DNA of 64,000 nucleotides from Macquaria australasica (lineage: Eukaryota > Chordata > Actinopteri > Centrarchiformes > Percichthyidae). Below, piece by piece: positions 1 to 36,600 of the stretch. Under the pieces are notes generated by a model. That model had not been told where the DNA came from. It saw only the letters and a list, made by a program, of their open reading frames with translations, and did no database searches. The position numbers were made by a program, and so were the translations under genes. The stretch's first letter is position 1. Each line of letters begins with the position of its first letter. Location: the NCBI GenBank assembly GCA_005408345.1, contig SEMN01000312.1:310001-374000 (forward strand), written 5' to 3'.

Positions 1-596
1 TTAGTATTTCACACCAAGGTGTCCTTCAGGGTGCGAGGTCAGGCTACCAAAACAGCTTCTAGTGGCGGATTAGGACCAATTAACATCTTTGTACACAAAG
101 GGCTCTGGCAGCTGAACAGGCTGCAGGGTGACCCACACTGCCGTTGCATGCCAAGCCAGGGGACTGCTGCACTTGAGCTGAAGTAGCAAAAGAGGGGTGG
201 AGAAAGTTTTCCAAACCTAATGGGAAATGTTGCTACTTCACACCTCATGAACGTATAGCCCATTGAGCAATCGTTATCTTGTGAAATGAGAGAGCAAACC
301 ACTTTTTTTAATCACAGGTATATGCAAGAGGGTGCCATGAACTGTCCTGTTATTTTTTTACTTTCATATAATGATGGACTACTATATAGGGTCACGATTA
401 GGCCTTTAATCCCTCTGGAAGTACCCATTCAAATGTTCACTTCACACTTAGTTCCACCAAATGGCAGATACATTTGCTATAAAGAATCAACCTTAAAAAC
501 ACTTTAAAAACTATTAGGACGTAGCAATTGATGATGTACTGTGTCCCGCATTTGTCATGTTTTCCTCATTGCTTCAGGCACTTGGCCAAATTTCAA

Positions 597-911
597 CTAG
601 AGCCCAACCATTACAGGAAGTTTGAGGCCGATACCTATGTCAATATTTGATAGTTTAAAAGATACAATAATTATATATTGACAAATATTTTTTTTAACAA
701 ACACTTTTTTTTGATAAAGATGTCTTAAATTTGTTTTTTTAAACAATTGTGACCTGAGGGACATTTTACAGTGAGCTATGCAATGGCATCACGATTTCTA
801 AAAAATATAATTTTTTTGGCATTTCTGTAATGCAATTTCTTGTTCCTTAATTAGCCAACATATACACAGATACAGACACTAATATCGGCTGATATATTAG
901 TTTAGTTCTAG
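597..911. repeat. Short MITE with TTTCAA target duplication
   Basis: Ends are ctagagccc at the left and gttctag at the right, an imperfect inverted pair, flanked by TTTCAA at 591-596 and 912-917. The interior is AT-rich with short tracts including the phrases gaggccgatacc and atatcggctgatat. Superfamily not determined. Confidence 0.55.
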
Positions 912-2797
912 TTTCAACATGATTGTGCCCCCATGCACAAAGCCAGGTCCATAAAGAAAAGTCTGTCCTAAATCTGTAACTTAAATGAGGCAGGCGGTTC
1001 ACAAAATAGCTCAATATTTCCTTATCTTATCTATAAATCTTATTTGCTTAATTTCTTTCTCCAAAGAGTAAACTGTTCAGGATATTTTTATATTTTCTGT
1101 ACAGCTTTATGTTTGTATGCCTCTGATTTGAAGGTAAATATAGGTTGATGGTCACAGTGAATGAAAAGTTACTTTAAATTTCTTAAAATTACATTTACCT
1201 CCTCCCGTCACTGTTACCAAATATCTACCATTAAGATGCAGTAGACTTATGGATTTCTAAGAGGTTCCTGTATAATTATGTAGCCCAATTTTCCCTGCAT
1301 CATTATTATCACCCTTCAGTTAATAGCCATATGTATCTCTTTTGAGACTTGTGGGCAATTTGTAGGTAAGGTGTAAGTGTAGCTGTTAAGTCTTTTTATA
1401 AACATGGCGAACACAGACAATTTGCCACTTGTGGGGGGAAAAAGGGCTGGCCATAAAAAAACATAATGTTGTGAAAATTCGATGGAATATTCATAAAAGC
1501 ATGTTCTTTGCAAAGGGCATGAGTGCTGTCTTTAATAATTATTTTTTCATTTTCCATTTTGAAGCCACAGCCTGATCTTCCCTTGTGAAAAACATTCGTT
1601 AGTTGATTGTATGTATATGTAATGTATTGCATTTGTATTTTGTGCCGGACAAGTATACTTTGCTCATTGTGAGATGCTCCCCAAGTGAATTTAATGCATC
1701 ACCCTGACCTTTTTATATTTTAAGTTCTGCTGTCTGGCTACATGGTTAAGAGTGATCTGCATTTTCACCATCCAGTGACATTGTACCATCATCGGTTGCT
1801 ATTTCAACATAGTACAAGTGGTCTATACAGATGAAATTCTGTGTTGCGGTTAATTTTACATTGGAATTTTAATTTTAACATTTTCTTGTAAATTGAGAAA
1901 CTGTTTATGGATAACATAACCAGATAGGAATGTCTGTTTTGGCCAACCCAGCAAATCAACATACTTCATCACACTGATGCAAAAATCATATTAAATCTAA
2001 TATTGCTGTGAAGCAGTCCTACTCATTGGTTGTATAAGAATGCTGACAATGGACACTCAAAGTGACATTGTAACAGCATATAGCACTGAATGGGGTTATG
2101 CATGGGCTATACAATGGTATCTCTGCAAAAGAGCAGCCTTGACTGTTGTATAATTGACGGTGTTACAACCGCTTCTCATGCAGTAACTAGATAGTCACAT
2201 GAACAGCTCGTTACAATTGTAGGCCTTCATCAAGATGGCATAGATAATCATTAAGTAAAGCAACAGACACATGCTGATTCTTAAGACCGGCATTGTGCTT
2301 AGTGCAGTCACAGTGTCGCAGCTGGAATGAAGCATCTTCCTCAGAGGTATATTAACCTCAGGATAGTAACCAGAAACATTTCTACATATGTGTATATTTT
2401 TAAAAGCAGATTTTGATTCATACAGATTTGAACAGATCATTTGAGTAAAGCTGTATGTCAGCTGTCGTAACATGGTACAATATTAGTACGATTATTAAAC
2501 CACGTTCTGATTCAATAACTTGCTTCCTGCATGTCACTGGCAAATGAGGAAAGTAAAGGTCATCCATAAACTGCATTTGTGCCCCCCGCCAAGAACAAAC
2601 AGAGAAATGTGTGTGAGAACTTGAGTCATTCACCAGAATCTGGTCCCTGATGCAGGAACTGAGATAAAGGTTGTTTAGAGTAAAACTCGTTTTATTTTGG
2701 AGAGGAAAATGAATTTTTTTGTGTCTGTGGTGCCCTTGGTCTTTATCATCACACTTGAGCCATCTTTTCTCTTGCTCTCTCAATAGTCTCTGCCCCA

Positions 2798-2837
2798 CCC
2801 TCACCTCCCACTCCACCCTCACCTCCCACTCCACCCT

Positions 2838-2880
<43 letters not shown>
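2798..2880. repeat. CA microsatellite with an adjoining 18-bp tandem repeat
   Basis: (CA)21 at 2839-2880, preceded by repeated copies of an 18-base unit containing ctcacctcccactccacc. The repeat produces spurious open frames on both strands. Confidence 0.95.
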
Positions 2881-2881
<1 letters not shown>

Positions 2882-4587
2882 CCTGTCTGGCTAATAGAGG
2901 GAGAAATGCAGGTGTGTGTGGGAAATGGCTGCAGTACTGTAGCGCATTGACAGGTTATTTTGTTGGCCTCTTCCTAATTAGTGGCATAGTGGATGCACCC
3001 TGCTATGCTTTAGTGCTTTATGTTCGTACCAGTCTGCTCTGATTTCCTCACGCCTTTGATATCAGCCCCAAGATTGACGGTTCGCACATAAAGAGGAACA
3101 CCAGACCGATAGAAAAGCCATTGGAAACAATGCCGCCACCTTCAGTCCCCAACCCCTACCCCCCTCAGTCCCATGTCTCTGCATTTTAGACGTTATTGCT
3201 TCATTCAGAGAAAGGAACATATTAGGTCCAGACCCTTTGCTCCTCTGTCTCTAACAAGGATCTTCTTATGGTTACCAGTCAGTTATCACTCCAGTAACCC
3301 AATACAGCTGTCTTTTGTTTTGCAGTGGACCTGAAAGTAGCTCTGCTATTCAAAAGAGAGATTGGACGTGTTATAACATTGGCTGTGTTTCAGTTATTGC
3401 TCTCACACTTTCATTATTGACATGTAGCTGCTGAGACATATCAGTTCCACTCAACATCTGCTTCTACAGGTTAAAAAACAGTTTAGCGTACTGCAATGAT
3501 ATGTATGTTATATGCATGGGATCAATATATGAAACACCACAGAACTCCAAATGAATCACAAATGGCAACATTTTAAACTCAAATTTAGTCCGTTTTGGTG
3601 TGTGTGTTTGTACAAAGGCCTGTCTAGGGGCAGGAGTTGCTAACTAGCTTAAGCTACAAATGCTGTGTGGCATTGGCCCATGCTGTGTATTTGTTCCTAT
3701 TAAATGTTTATTTTATACAATACATAATAATGGAATTAACCAATTAGCTTTTTACTTACAAGGATAGCTGGCACCACCAGTATGACTGGAAGTCACATCT
3801 CAACTGTCAAAGTGTATCAAGGTGTGGTAAATATCTTTTTAATATGTCTTTCTTTTCAAAGAGGGATAAAAAAGAGATTCTTTGCTGTGAAATTTGTTGT
3901 AGGTTGATTATCGCAGGTGCTGTGATAAAGCATTTCCACAACAAATTTGTCCCATTAAGTTTGTACAACCTATTTAAGTTAGCCTAATTTCTGTGAATGC
4001 TGTTCTGCAGTTTGGTCATTGTTAAGACATTTGGCAGCATTTCTACAACCATTCATCCATTTGGCAAGAAATTACCTCTATGTGATTGAGATGAGGGAGC
4101 TTTAAGCACAAAATGAAGACTCAGTAGCTGAGGTTCAGGGACATGGCGATGTGCAATGTTTTTGGTGACATACTTGATGTGTCGTTGTCATTGAGTTCTA
4201 GTATGTTCTTTCAGTACATCTTGCTGCAGTTATTATGGTTTAATGTCGGGGAAGGCCAGAGGCTATTTCCACTAACCTTCATCAGAGCTAACCAAGCACC
4301 TGTGTAATTCTATGTGAACAAGTGAATTTCATGCATTTTTTCCTGACATTTGCCTGCCTTTGACATTTGGGCCTGGAAGTGCATGAAAGCTGTTTAAATC
4401 TCACTGTTAAAGGTCAGCTTGTGATTATTAACAGTGTTGGCTGTAAGGAAGTCTACTTATTTCCATGTTGATTGGTGGCTTTCAGCTGCACAAAGAATAT
4501 TGTCAGTATTACCCATGTTGTTTTCCTGTCATGTGGCCTGTTTGAAATAAAGGAATGAATGAACTATGTAACTCTCCTCTCTTTCAG

Positions 4588-28636
<24,049 letters not shown>

Positions 28637-29215
28637 GGCACACTAAGGGATGCTCTGATTCTAGCCCCACTCACCTTTCTACCCACCGTCCTCCTTTCCC
28701 TGTATTCCTTTCTTTCATCTCCTCCTACAGCCCTGCACTTCAAGGAGCCAGGAGACCGATGTTGTGGAACCTTCACCCATCCCAAACCTCACCTCCCTTT
28801 TCTCCAATGTTCTTATTACCTCCAGTTCATCGTTCCTCTCATGAATCAACTCATCCCAACGCCACCCCCACCCTTCTTCCCTACCCTGAATGAGAACAGG
28901 GCAATAATCTCCCCCTTCTGTAGATGTACTGTAGCGTATACGTGTCCAGAAGTTGTGTACGGAAAGTGTCTGTGGTTGTAATGTCTACCCTTGATTGCGA
29001 AAACGTGAACATATCCTTGAAATTATAGATGAGTCCTTATTTATTGGGGGTGTTACTGCTGGATCCCCCTATTGTTTTTTTCTTTTCTTTTTTTTTTTTT
29101 TTTAAATAAATGCTATGTAATGTCCATCTCCCTCAAAAAGCAAGAGGTTTCCATCTGAAGAGAAATGTGTATTTATAGGAGGGTTGTCAAAATAAAGGCC
29201 CTAAAATACAGTACC
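28637..29215 (+). other. atp6v1b2: 3' UTR of the V-ATPase B gene
   Basis: Non-coding sequence after the TGA. It is pyrimidine- and C-rich for about 280 bases, then U-rich (long T tract at 29077-29103). Two polyadenylation signals follow. The exact cleavage site is inferred from the second signal. Confidence 0.7.
29105..29196 (+). promoter_or_regulatory. Polyadenylation signals of the V-ATPase B gene
   Basis: AATAAA at 29105-29110, directly after the T tract, and a second AATAAA at 29191-29196. Either could direct 3' end formation. A third AATAAA at 29793-29798 would give a longer UTR. Confidence 0.6.
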
Positions 29216-30650
29216 CCTGCAGCCAGTTAGGTGAAGATCATGAAGTTGGGTTTTTATTGAGATTTATAGCTGACTGTACTTGATTGTCATTTTCTAAACT
29301 AAAAGGCACACTTTGCTGAACAACACAAACTCACAGCTTCACAAACTGAGCATCATAAATGTCACCATATTGGTATTTACCATAGGGTGATTTTATAGGC
29401 ATGTGTTTCTCTTATTTTGTCCACTCCCTATGTATTGGTTAACAATAGGCAACTGCTGTATTTTTTTTTTTCATGTCATGTGGCTTCAAGTTGGCTGTTA
29501 CTCAAATGTTCTCATGTCACCATTGTCAACATGCTAACGGAAGCATCCTTAGTAAACAGACAAACAGGCCACAAGCAGAGTGCAGATGTGTGACTCTTTC
29601 CTCTTTTGGACCCTCTTGCTTCTTCCACCTATTCTGGAAAGAATACATTGGATGTTTACATTATTTGTGTTTTGCTGTTTGATTTGTGTTGCGAAATACA
29701 AGTATATAAGAGTATATTAAACATTCCCATCTGTCTGCAAAAACTAATTCTTTGTTGTGCAACAATAATGGTTTTGTGAGTTTGTGTCCATGAATAAATT
29801 AAATTATATGAGTATGTCACCTGTCATTCAACACATATACATCAGCAAAATATATTCTTCACAAGGTTGATTTATCCAGTCAGTGCCATCTCTAACATGG
29901 CAGAGACTCCTCATTGATCACAGATTTAACCTAAATTTACCAGTCCCACCTTACGATATGTAAAATGTCTACAGTAATGTTTTAGGAATTGAATCAATCT
30001 AGATATTAAATCTAGCTTTTAGTTGACAGATTCAGAGAGTGTTGGGGCAAGTCTTTTCCATATTACCAACATAATTACACTACATCATTTGGTGATTAAT
30101 TTTGAAATTGCTTCATAAGTTTCATAGTTTGTCTAAAAAATATATGAACACAGCCACACAAAAAGCTCAAGGCTAGTGAGATGAGTTTTGAGCTTAGATT
30201 CTGTTTTAAACATGAATCTGTATTTTAGTATTTCCTTATGCATTTATTTTATTTTTGAAAAATCTGATTATGCACAATACATATTTATCTCATTCCTCAC
30301 AGATCTATCCTCTACCTCTTGATGTAAGACTTTTTTTGTTACAAAACAAGTATATAAACAGTACAGCACGTACAGTATGTACATGGCATATCAGTGGATA
30401 AAAACAAAAGAAGTGTTCTGTGGCACATAGCTGTAGCAGCTTCAGAAAACATGCACAAATGATTATACTTTAGCCTATTATTACTGTCCCATGTACCAAA
30501 GTATTTATTACCATTTAACTACAGTGGAATGATCATATTTTTCTTTTAAAATAGAATTGATTTGATTTTTCCACTATTGCATTTATCATGCCAAAGTACC
30601 TTCATGTGGGACTTTGGAACCAATTCCAATACTTTCAGCTGTGTTGAAAA
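29216..30650. other. Intergenic gap between the V-ATPase B gene and shtn1
   Basis: About 1.4 kb, AT-rich, with an extra AATAAA at 29793-29798. No gene or repeat identified. The shtn1 promoter should lie near its right end; no clear TATA box and no strong CpG island are visible. Confidence 0.5.
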
Positions 30651-30744
30651 GTAAGCCCGGCTGCCGTGAATGCCTCTCGGTGCATTTTATTTGTACTGTC
30701 TGTATGCTTAGGCGCGTGGTAATCTACCTTCCAGGTGTGTCACC

Positions 30745-30774
30745 ATGAAGCACTTCCTGTTGAACTTTGGTTAA
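30745..30774 (+). promoter_or_regulatory. Upstream ORF before shtn1
   Basis: ATG at 30745 in context caccATGa, then nine sense codons and TAA at 30772-30774, 13 bases before the shtn1 ATG at 30788. If the transcript starts upstream, this uORF would reduce or gate shootin-1 translation. An ETS-like motif (CACTTCCTGT, 30751-30760) lies inside it, so the transcription start could also be here. The ORF is seen directly; its use is inferred. Confidence 0.4.
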
Positions 30775-30787
30775 AGATTTTCTCGCC

Positions 30788-30842
30788 ATGGCTGCAGAAG
30801 CGCTGGACAAAATGAATGTTATTACAGACCTGTCAAACCAAG
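30788..30842 (+). CDS. shtn1: shtn1 exon 1 with start codon
   Basis: 18 codons plus one base, MAAEALDKMNVITDLSNQ. The human N-terminus is slightly longer, but the ITSLKEQA-like part aligns with ITDLSNQA. Donor gtacgt. Confidence 0.88.
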
Positions 30843-33622
30843 GTACGTTGTTTTTGTAGCAGTCAAATTGGGAGTTGGGAGTTTTCGCTGGGTCACACCG
30901 TAACGTTACAGCACCGGTGTCCGGTAGCTACAGTGCCTTGCTCTTGGATTGACAGAAATTCGCGCTAATTTACATACACATTAAAAAGTAAAGGGTTGTG
31001 TAGGCGACTAAACTACACAGTGCGTGGTGCACTTGCTTGAACGAATGTTTGAAGGCTATTTTGATTAATAGTCAAAGCAGATCATCGTTTGGTGTCTGTT
31101 GGGGCCAGGTGTAATGGATAAATAAAACGCTGCTGGGGGAGGATAATGGGTAGCGTTATATGTAAAATCACCTTTCTTAATGATGGGGACAACTTTCACT
31201 CCACTTTGAGTAAACAGGCTAGCCTACTATAATGTCTTTAACTCGTGCTGATATACTGACTTCAGCTGAATTTGTTCTTTTACCGGCGTTCTTTCCCAAC
31301 TTCAAGGGTTTTTGTTTTCATGGTCAAAGTCCAGTACAGCAGGAGGACTAAGCTTTTACTCCTTCTTATAGGCAGGGCTAAACTGCTAGTGGCAGGGCCG
31401 ACCCTAGACTTTTGGGGGCCCCTTTATTGTAAGGCGTTGCCACTTCACATGGCACTGAACCAACTTGTGTATTGTAAATTTTAAGCACACATTGCATGTA
31501 CAAATAAGCATGCAAAGACTAAAGTGGGACCTATCAGCAGCAACACTATCTTTAAACAGACTACAGTAAATACAGTATTTGTTTATTACCCCATAACTCT
31601 ATGAATGGTCCTTCTCAGGGTCTTTTGCTTGATCTGGTTAAAGTTTGAGCATATTTTAGTGTAATGTTCTTATTAGAAAGGGCTGAATCTCACCTGTCTT
31701 CATGTGTAAGATGTCAGAATGTAGAAAGCATATAGAGAGTATTTAAGTCCTGCCCACACCGGAGGGGAAACTATTCATCGCTCTCCATTGACTTTGTATT
31801 GCGTGAATGTTCCTCCTTGTCACTTTGGTCTGCTAGCAAACAACAGAAACATGCCTAAAAGCTGCTGTGCGGTGGGATGCACCACCAGCAGGGTAAAGAA
31901 CCAGAACTAAGTTTTTATAAGCTGCAGAACTCAAAAACGGATCCTTTAGGAAGACAGAAGTGGATCCAGACGTGAGGCATCAGCAGTAGGAATGGGAACA
32001 CTGTGGGATCCTGACACTCAGCATTTAGTCACTGCTCAGTCAGATATCCAAACGTCAGTTTTAGGCTGACTATAATTCTGTAAGTTGAGCTAAAGCATTT
32101 TGACAGTATGCGACTTGTGTAGTGGAATGTGGCTCAATCAGAAAACTATGCAGTATTATGTTTGCAAGTGTCTTAGCTAACTACAGTAACGTAGCTTGAG
32201 CAGGGACACTGAGACAGACCCACAGTATTGAGTTTGTCCTCTCTGGTAGACAGAGGGTGCTGAAATCTAATGTTAGCTCGCTAGAGGCATTTTGTTAGCG
32301 TTTCAGCCCTTGGTTGCATGTTGTGGTGCGGATTGATTTCTATTTCAGTGGGCGTGACTCGTTGCGCTCTGTCTCAACCAAAAAGATATGATGTAAACTG
32401 TCGAAGAATACCTTGTGAAGAAACGTATCCCAGTTTGTGTTCACTTTCGCTCGTCTTGTTCATTAATTTTGTTTAACTTATCATATCTAATACAACTGCA
32501 AAATGGTATTTATTTGTTTTTTACCACTGAATCCTGGGAGTGCTTGTTTCATAGGGGACAGTAAATTACTTACATAGCCTACCTAAATTATCCATTTCGT
32601 CCTGTCTCTGAGCTTATTGTTTTGACACTGTTTGTTGGCAAAAATGGCACGAAGTGCTGTCAGTTTTGTAGGAAGTTCAATTTTTATTTCTGTATTGTCT
32701 CATGTTCATTAAAAAGGTAGGTAAGCAACTACTTATATTGCTTAATGGGTAGGGCCGGCTCTGTTGGCCCAACGGCAAAAGTGAGCTGCTGGTCCTCCTA
32801 AACCCCCTTTTCTGCTCCCACTCTGTGCTGTGTGTACAGCATTCCTGCTGTACTGGAATATTACATGGCCTGTGGTTTGCTGCATGGTAATTTGATTAAA
32901 CACATTCATTTAGAACATGCTTCATGTAAAAGCACAATCAGTAATAAAGTGAGACCCACCTCAAGGCCACTATCATGTCAGTTGATGTCATAGTGCATAT
33001 TACTATTTTATGCCCACAGAATGACTGACACAGACACATGATAGTGGCAGGCCATAGCCTATATTATGACACACTGTACAGCAGCCCATAATATCCAATA
33101 TAAATATAGTACCTTAAGCCTCTAGCCAGTTATATTCTTATTTTTTTCAATACTTGATCATGTTTCCATTGCTATTAATTAGATATTTGAAAATGAATGA
33201 AACTACAGACATTTCCTCAGTAAGTGCTGCTACTGATTTGACATGTAGCTAAAATTCAGATGTAAAAATGTATTTCAGTAAAGATTTCAAGTTCTTAATG
33301 TATTCCTTATTTCTCATGAAATGCAAAATATACTAAAACAGATTATGAACTAAAAAAGGTCAACATAGAGTGCACTGGATGTACAGAGAGGAGAGTTATT
33401 TCAACCCTCTCATCTGTCTCAGTGTGTGCTTTCTAACAAGCATACTGTATGTCCCAAAATACTTTACAAAACCAAGAAAAGGGTGTCCTTAGTCAGTTTC
33501 CTGTTCCGTAATTCCTGAATGTCAAGTAGAGGCTGAATTTGATTATTGATTAACATGTTTTCCATGGGAAAAAATAACTTGCCTCTTTACATATGTCTGT
33601 CCTAACTGCATTATACAGTATG

Positions 33623-33658
<36 letters not shown>

Positions 33659-36600
33659 GCACCACCCCTTCTGAATGTGTCTTCTCTTAGCAGTGTGTAT
33701 TTGTGGTGTTCGTCATATTTGCTAGAACAAACAGAGGACAGTTACAGTAGAACCCCTGTTACAGTAGAAAACAGGTAAAGCCGTTCCTAAATCTCTGTAA
33801 GGTACAGTCATAGTCTGTTCTGTCTGTTTATATGCTTCTATAGTCTTATATTCTAAGACATATGTATCGTAGAAAAACAAGTCTTTTTTTTAAATGTTTT
33901 TGGCTGCTAGCTGTACTTAACACAGGTTATCTTGGCAGTGGCCAGCTATTGCAGAAGGCAATTCCCCTTACTATTGTAGTTACACCCAAGGCAAATATCC
34001 AGTGTTACTGTATTCAACATCCCGTTTTATAATAGTCAGGTGACTCAAGACACAAGTTGCACTAGTCACTGAATGAGAAGTTATCACATGCTGGAGAAGT
34101 TCCCATTTGTTGCCTTTTTTTAAAAAACAGGATGATGTGAGTTTTGTGTTCTTCACTGACTTTACTGTGATTTACTGATGAAGATGGCTTACTGGCATCC
34201 TTTGCTCCCTACAGCTCTACAGGAGTATGATGGCCTGCAGAGGAAGCATGAGACAGCAACCATGGAGGTAAGTGTTAATATCAGATACACATGTATGTCT
34301 GACAATATATAGAGCTGATACCTGGTTCTGCTTTCACCATCTCTAATAGGATGAATGTCATAAAGTTTAACAGTACTGTAGGATCAGTACACAGCTACAG
34401 TAAAAGTAGTAGTGGCCTAGCAGTAGGAGTATCTGTATTAATTGAAGGAGAAGCCGAGGAAGCAAAAGTAGAAATAGTTGTCATTGTAGTAGTATCTTAT
34501 GATGTGTCCTTTGTCTAGGTTCTGTTTGGGAAAGAGAGAAAATAACAGTACTTATTGTTTGTTACATTAACCTGACAAGGACCTCTAGCGGCTGTGTCTG
34601 TAACAAAGGTGGAAGTAGTGTGACATTGTTACTACAGTGCAGGGAGGAGGTTGGGGTGGATGGGGCGACAGTGACTTTGAAATGTTTGGGCAGCTGTGGC
34701 TCAGGAGGTAGATCGGGTCGTCCACTCATCACAGAGTTGGCGGTTCGATCCCTGGCTCCTCCTGTCCACATGTCGAAGTGTCCTGAATCCCAAGTTGCTC
34801 CCGATGGAGGCTAGCACCTTGCATGGCAGCTCCGTCACCATTGGTTAGTGAATGGGTGAATGAGAGGCCAATTGTTGTATTTGTTATAAGTGCAGTCAGT
34901 TTTCCATCAGACCATGACCACAATTTTTCCTTAAACTAACCAAGCTGTTTTTGTGCCTGAACCTAAATCCTAATCATAACGGTGGCAGATCAGAAAACAG
35001 TCAGTGAATTATGTGTGGAAAAGTTATCTGTTATGGTTTATAAAGCGCTGATGAATGATGTTGTCTGCCGATGAAGTCTGAAAATGCTCATACATGCACG
35101 GGTTCTTCTGGAAGGCCATGACAAACGACCACTTTTGTTATTTGGTTTCGAGGACTTCTTCAGAAATGTTTCCATCCTGAAAAGATCGAAAATTTTAGAG
35201 GGGTATTAAAGGTGAAGCAGTGAAAAAGTCTCAAAAAAGTCAGACTTAACTGGTATTGTTATCAGTCTTCAGAAAGTCATAGATGACCCTAGTGAAGTCT
35301 TGGTGTCAAAGCTCAATACCTTTTGAGCATGACTGAAATGTGTCGCTAGTCCCATTTTTCGTAAACTTAAGTACCTCAAGCTGGCATCGAATGTCTGGTC
35401 AGATTTATACTCTTCTTTACTTACTCTTTGACATGTGTGTTCTGGTAAGTTATTTAAAATCTCCTTCATATCGGCATAGGAAAAAACAATCAAACCGATC
35501 ATCCCTTCAATCGTTGATATACGATCTGATCGCCTATTGGCACAAGCCGAATGTGAGGTAATAAAAGGTATTGTCTTGATGTCGGTACTGAAACCGTATT
35601 AGCACTGGTTTGAAAGATTGTTAAAGACTAAAGAATCAAAGCACTCTGTATACTATAAGGTATCTTTTATCACACAGCTCTGCCATATCTTACAAAACGT
35701 CTTCCATTGAATCCATTGTATGAGTTGACCTTTTGTGTTAGGAGCAGGGCTGAATAAACTGTATGAAGAAGAACAGATGAAGAAAACTTTTACCAAATAA
35801 TGATGAATTAATTAAGGACAACAGGAGACAAACAAACAATGGCAATGTGAATGTGTGTGAGTGATGACATGGAGAGAGGAAAACACGTGTGGTGGCTATT
35901 GAAGGGTATTCTTAAAAGCTATGCTGATTACACAAACAAGTGGTTTGACATGCAGAGAAAGCCAAACAAAGAGAAATGTATTTGAAATAGTACAGAGGGT
36001 TCTTGTGTTCTGGGTACTCAGTGTATATTATATATGGAAACATCAGGGTCACTTTAGGGAGAGTAATTATATTCCTCACCTGCTCTTCAGCACTACATGT
36101 AATTTATCTTTTGACACCTTTTAACACATTTTAATTACAAAAGGCTTTTCCAGGCAGTCTCTGAGTTGTGCTGTTGCACAGGCAAACAGGTTGAAGGTTG
36201 ATTAAAACATCAGTGATCCTGCTGCTCTGTCTGTCTCGCTTACATAAGTGCAAGAGGCTGGAGGAGGAGAGAGACGAGGCCATCAAGAAGCTCAATGAGT
36301 TCCAGCAAGGTAAGTGTATCTCTCCTGGTTCAATACATGTCCACAAAGTGAGATTAAGGCAGAAGTGTTTTTATTCTACAAACAAGCTTTAACTCGTGGA
36401 TGTATTAATGTAAATGTATTCAATGTGGCGTCGTGGTTGATTTTCTTCTTCTTGTTGTTCAGCCTTCAATAACTTTAAATAAATAACCACTATCAGGTTC
36501 GTAGGAACCTAAAAGTAGCAGTGTTTCCATTCAATTGTCAAGCGAATTTTAAGCGAACTTTTGAAATGTCGCAAAAAAGAAATTTGAATTAGACGTGTTT

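Larger units (their letters stand above)
1..4587. other. Region upstream of V-ATPase B exon 2 (probably intron 1)
   Basis: No confident exon. A search for a V-ATPase first exon (an ATG-led segment ending in a QPRLT-like sequence at a donor) failed. The first 189 bases are an open + frame ending in TAG with no family I recognise. A TIR element lies at 597-911 and a CA microsatellite at 2839-2880. The rest is AT-rich and unremarkable. Confidence 0.6.
30843..34214. other. shtn1 intron 1
   Basis: 3.4 kb with a decayed THAP fragment (31851-31985), probably part of a transposon spanning roughly 31390-32800 whose ends were not fixed, and an ATT microsatellite (33624-33658). Confidence 0.55.

Noticed and set aside
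2418..2879. 153-codon minus-strand frame with Cys-Val repeats
   Set aside because: Its N-terminal part is the translated CA microsatellite; the rest resembles no known protein.
3100..3170. Possible V-ATPase first exon (ATG followed by proline codons near 3130)
   Set aside because: Does not match the conserved N-terminus or QPRLT junction and has no good donor.
34688..34760. tRNA gene suggested by box A and box B
   Set aside because: Followed by a SINE body and tail with no complete tRNA cloverleaf; annotated as a SINE.
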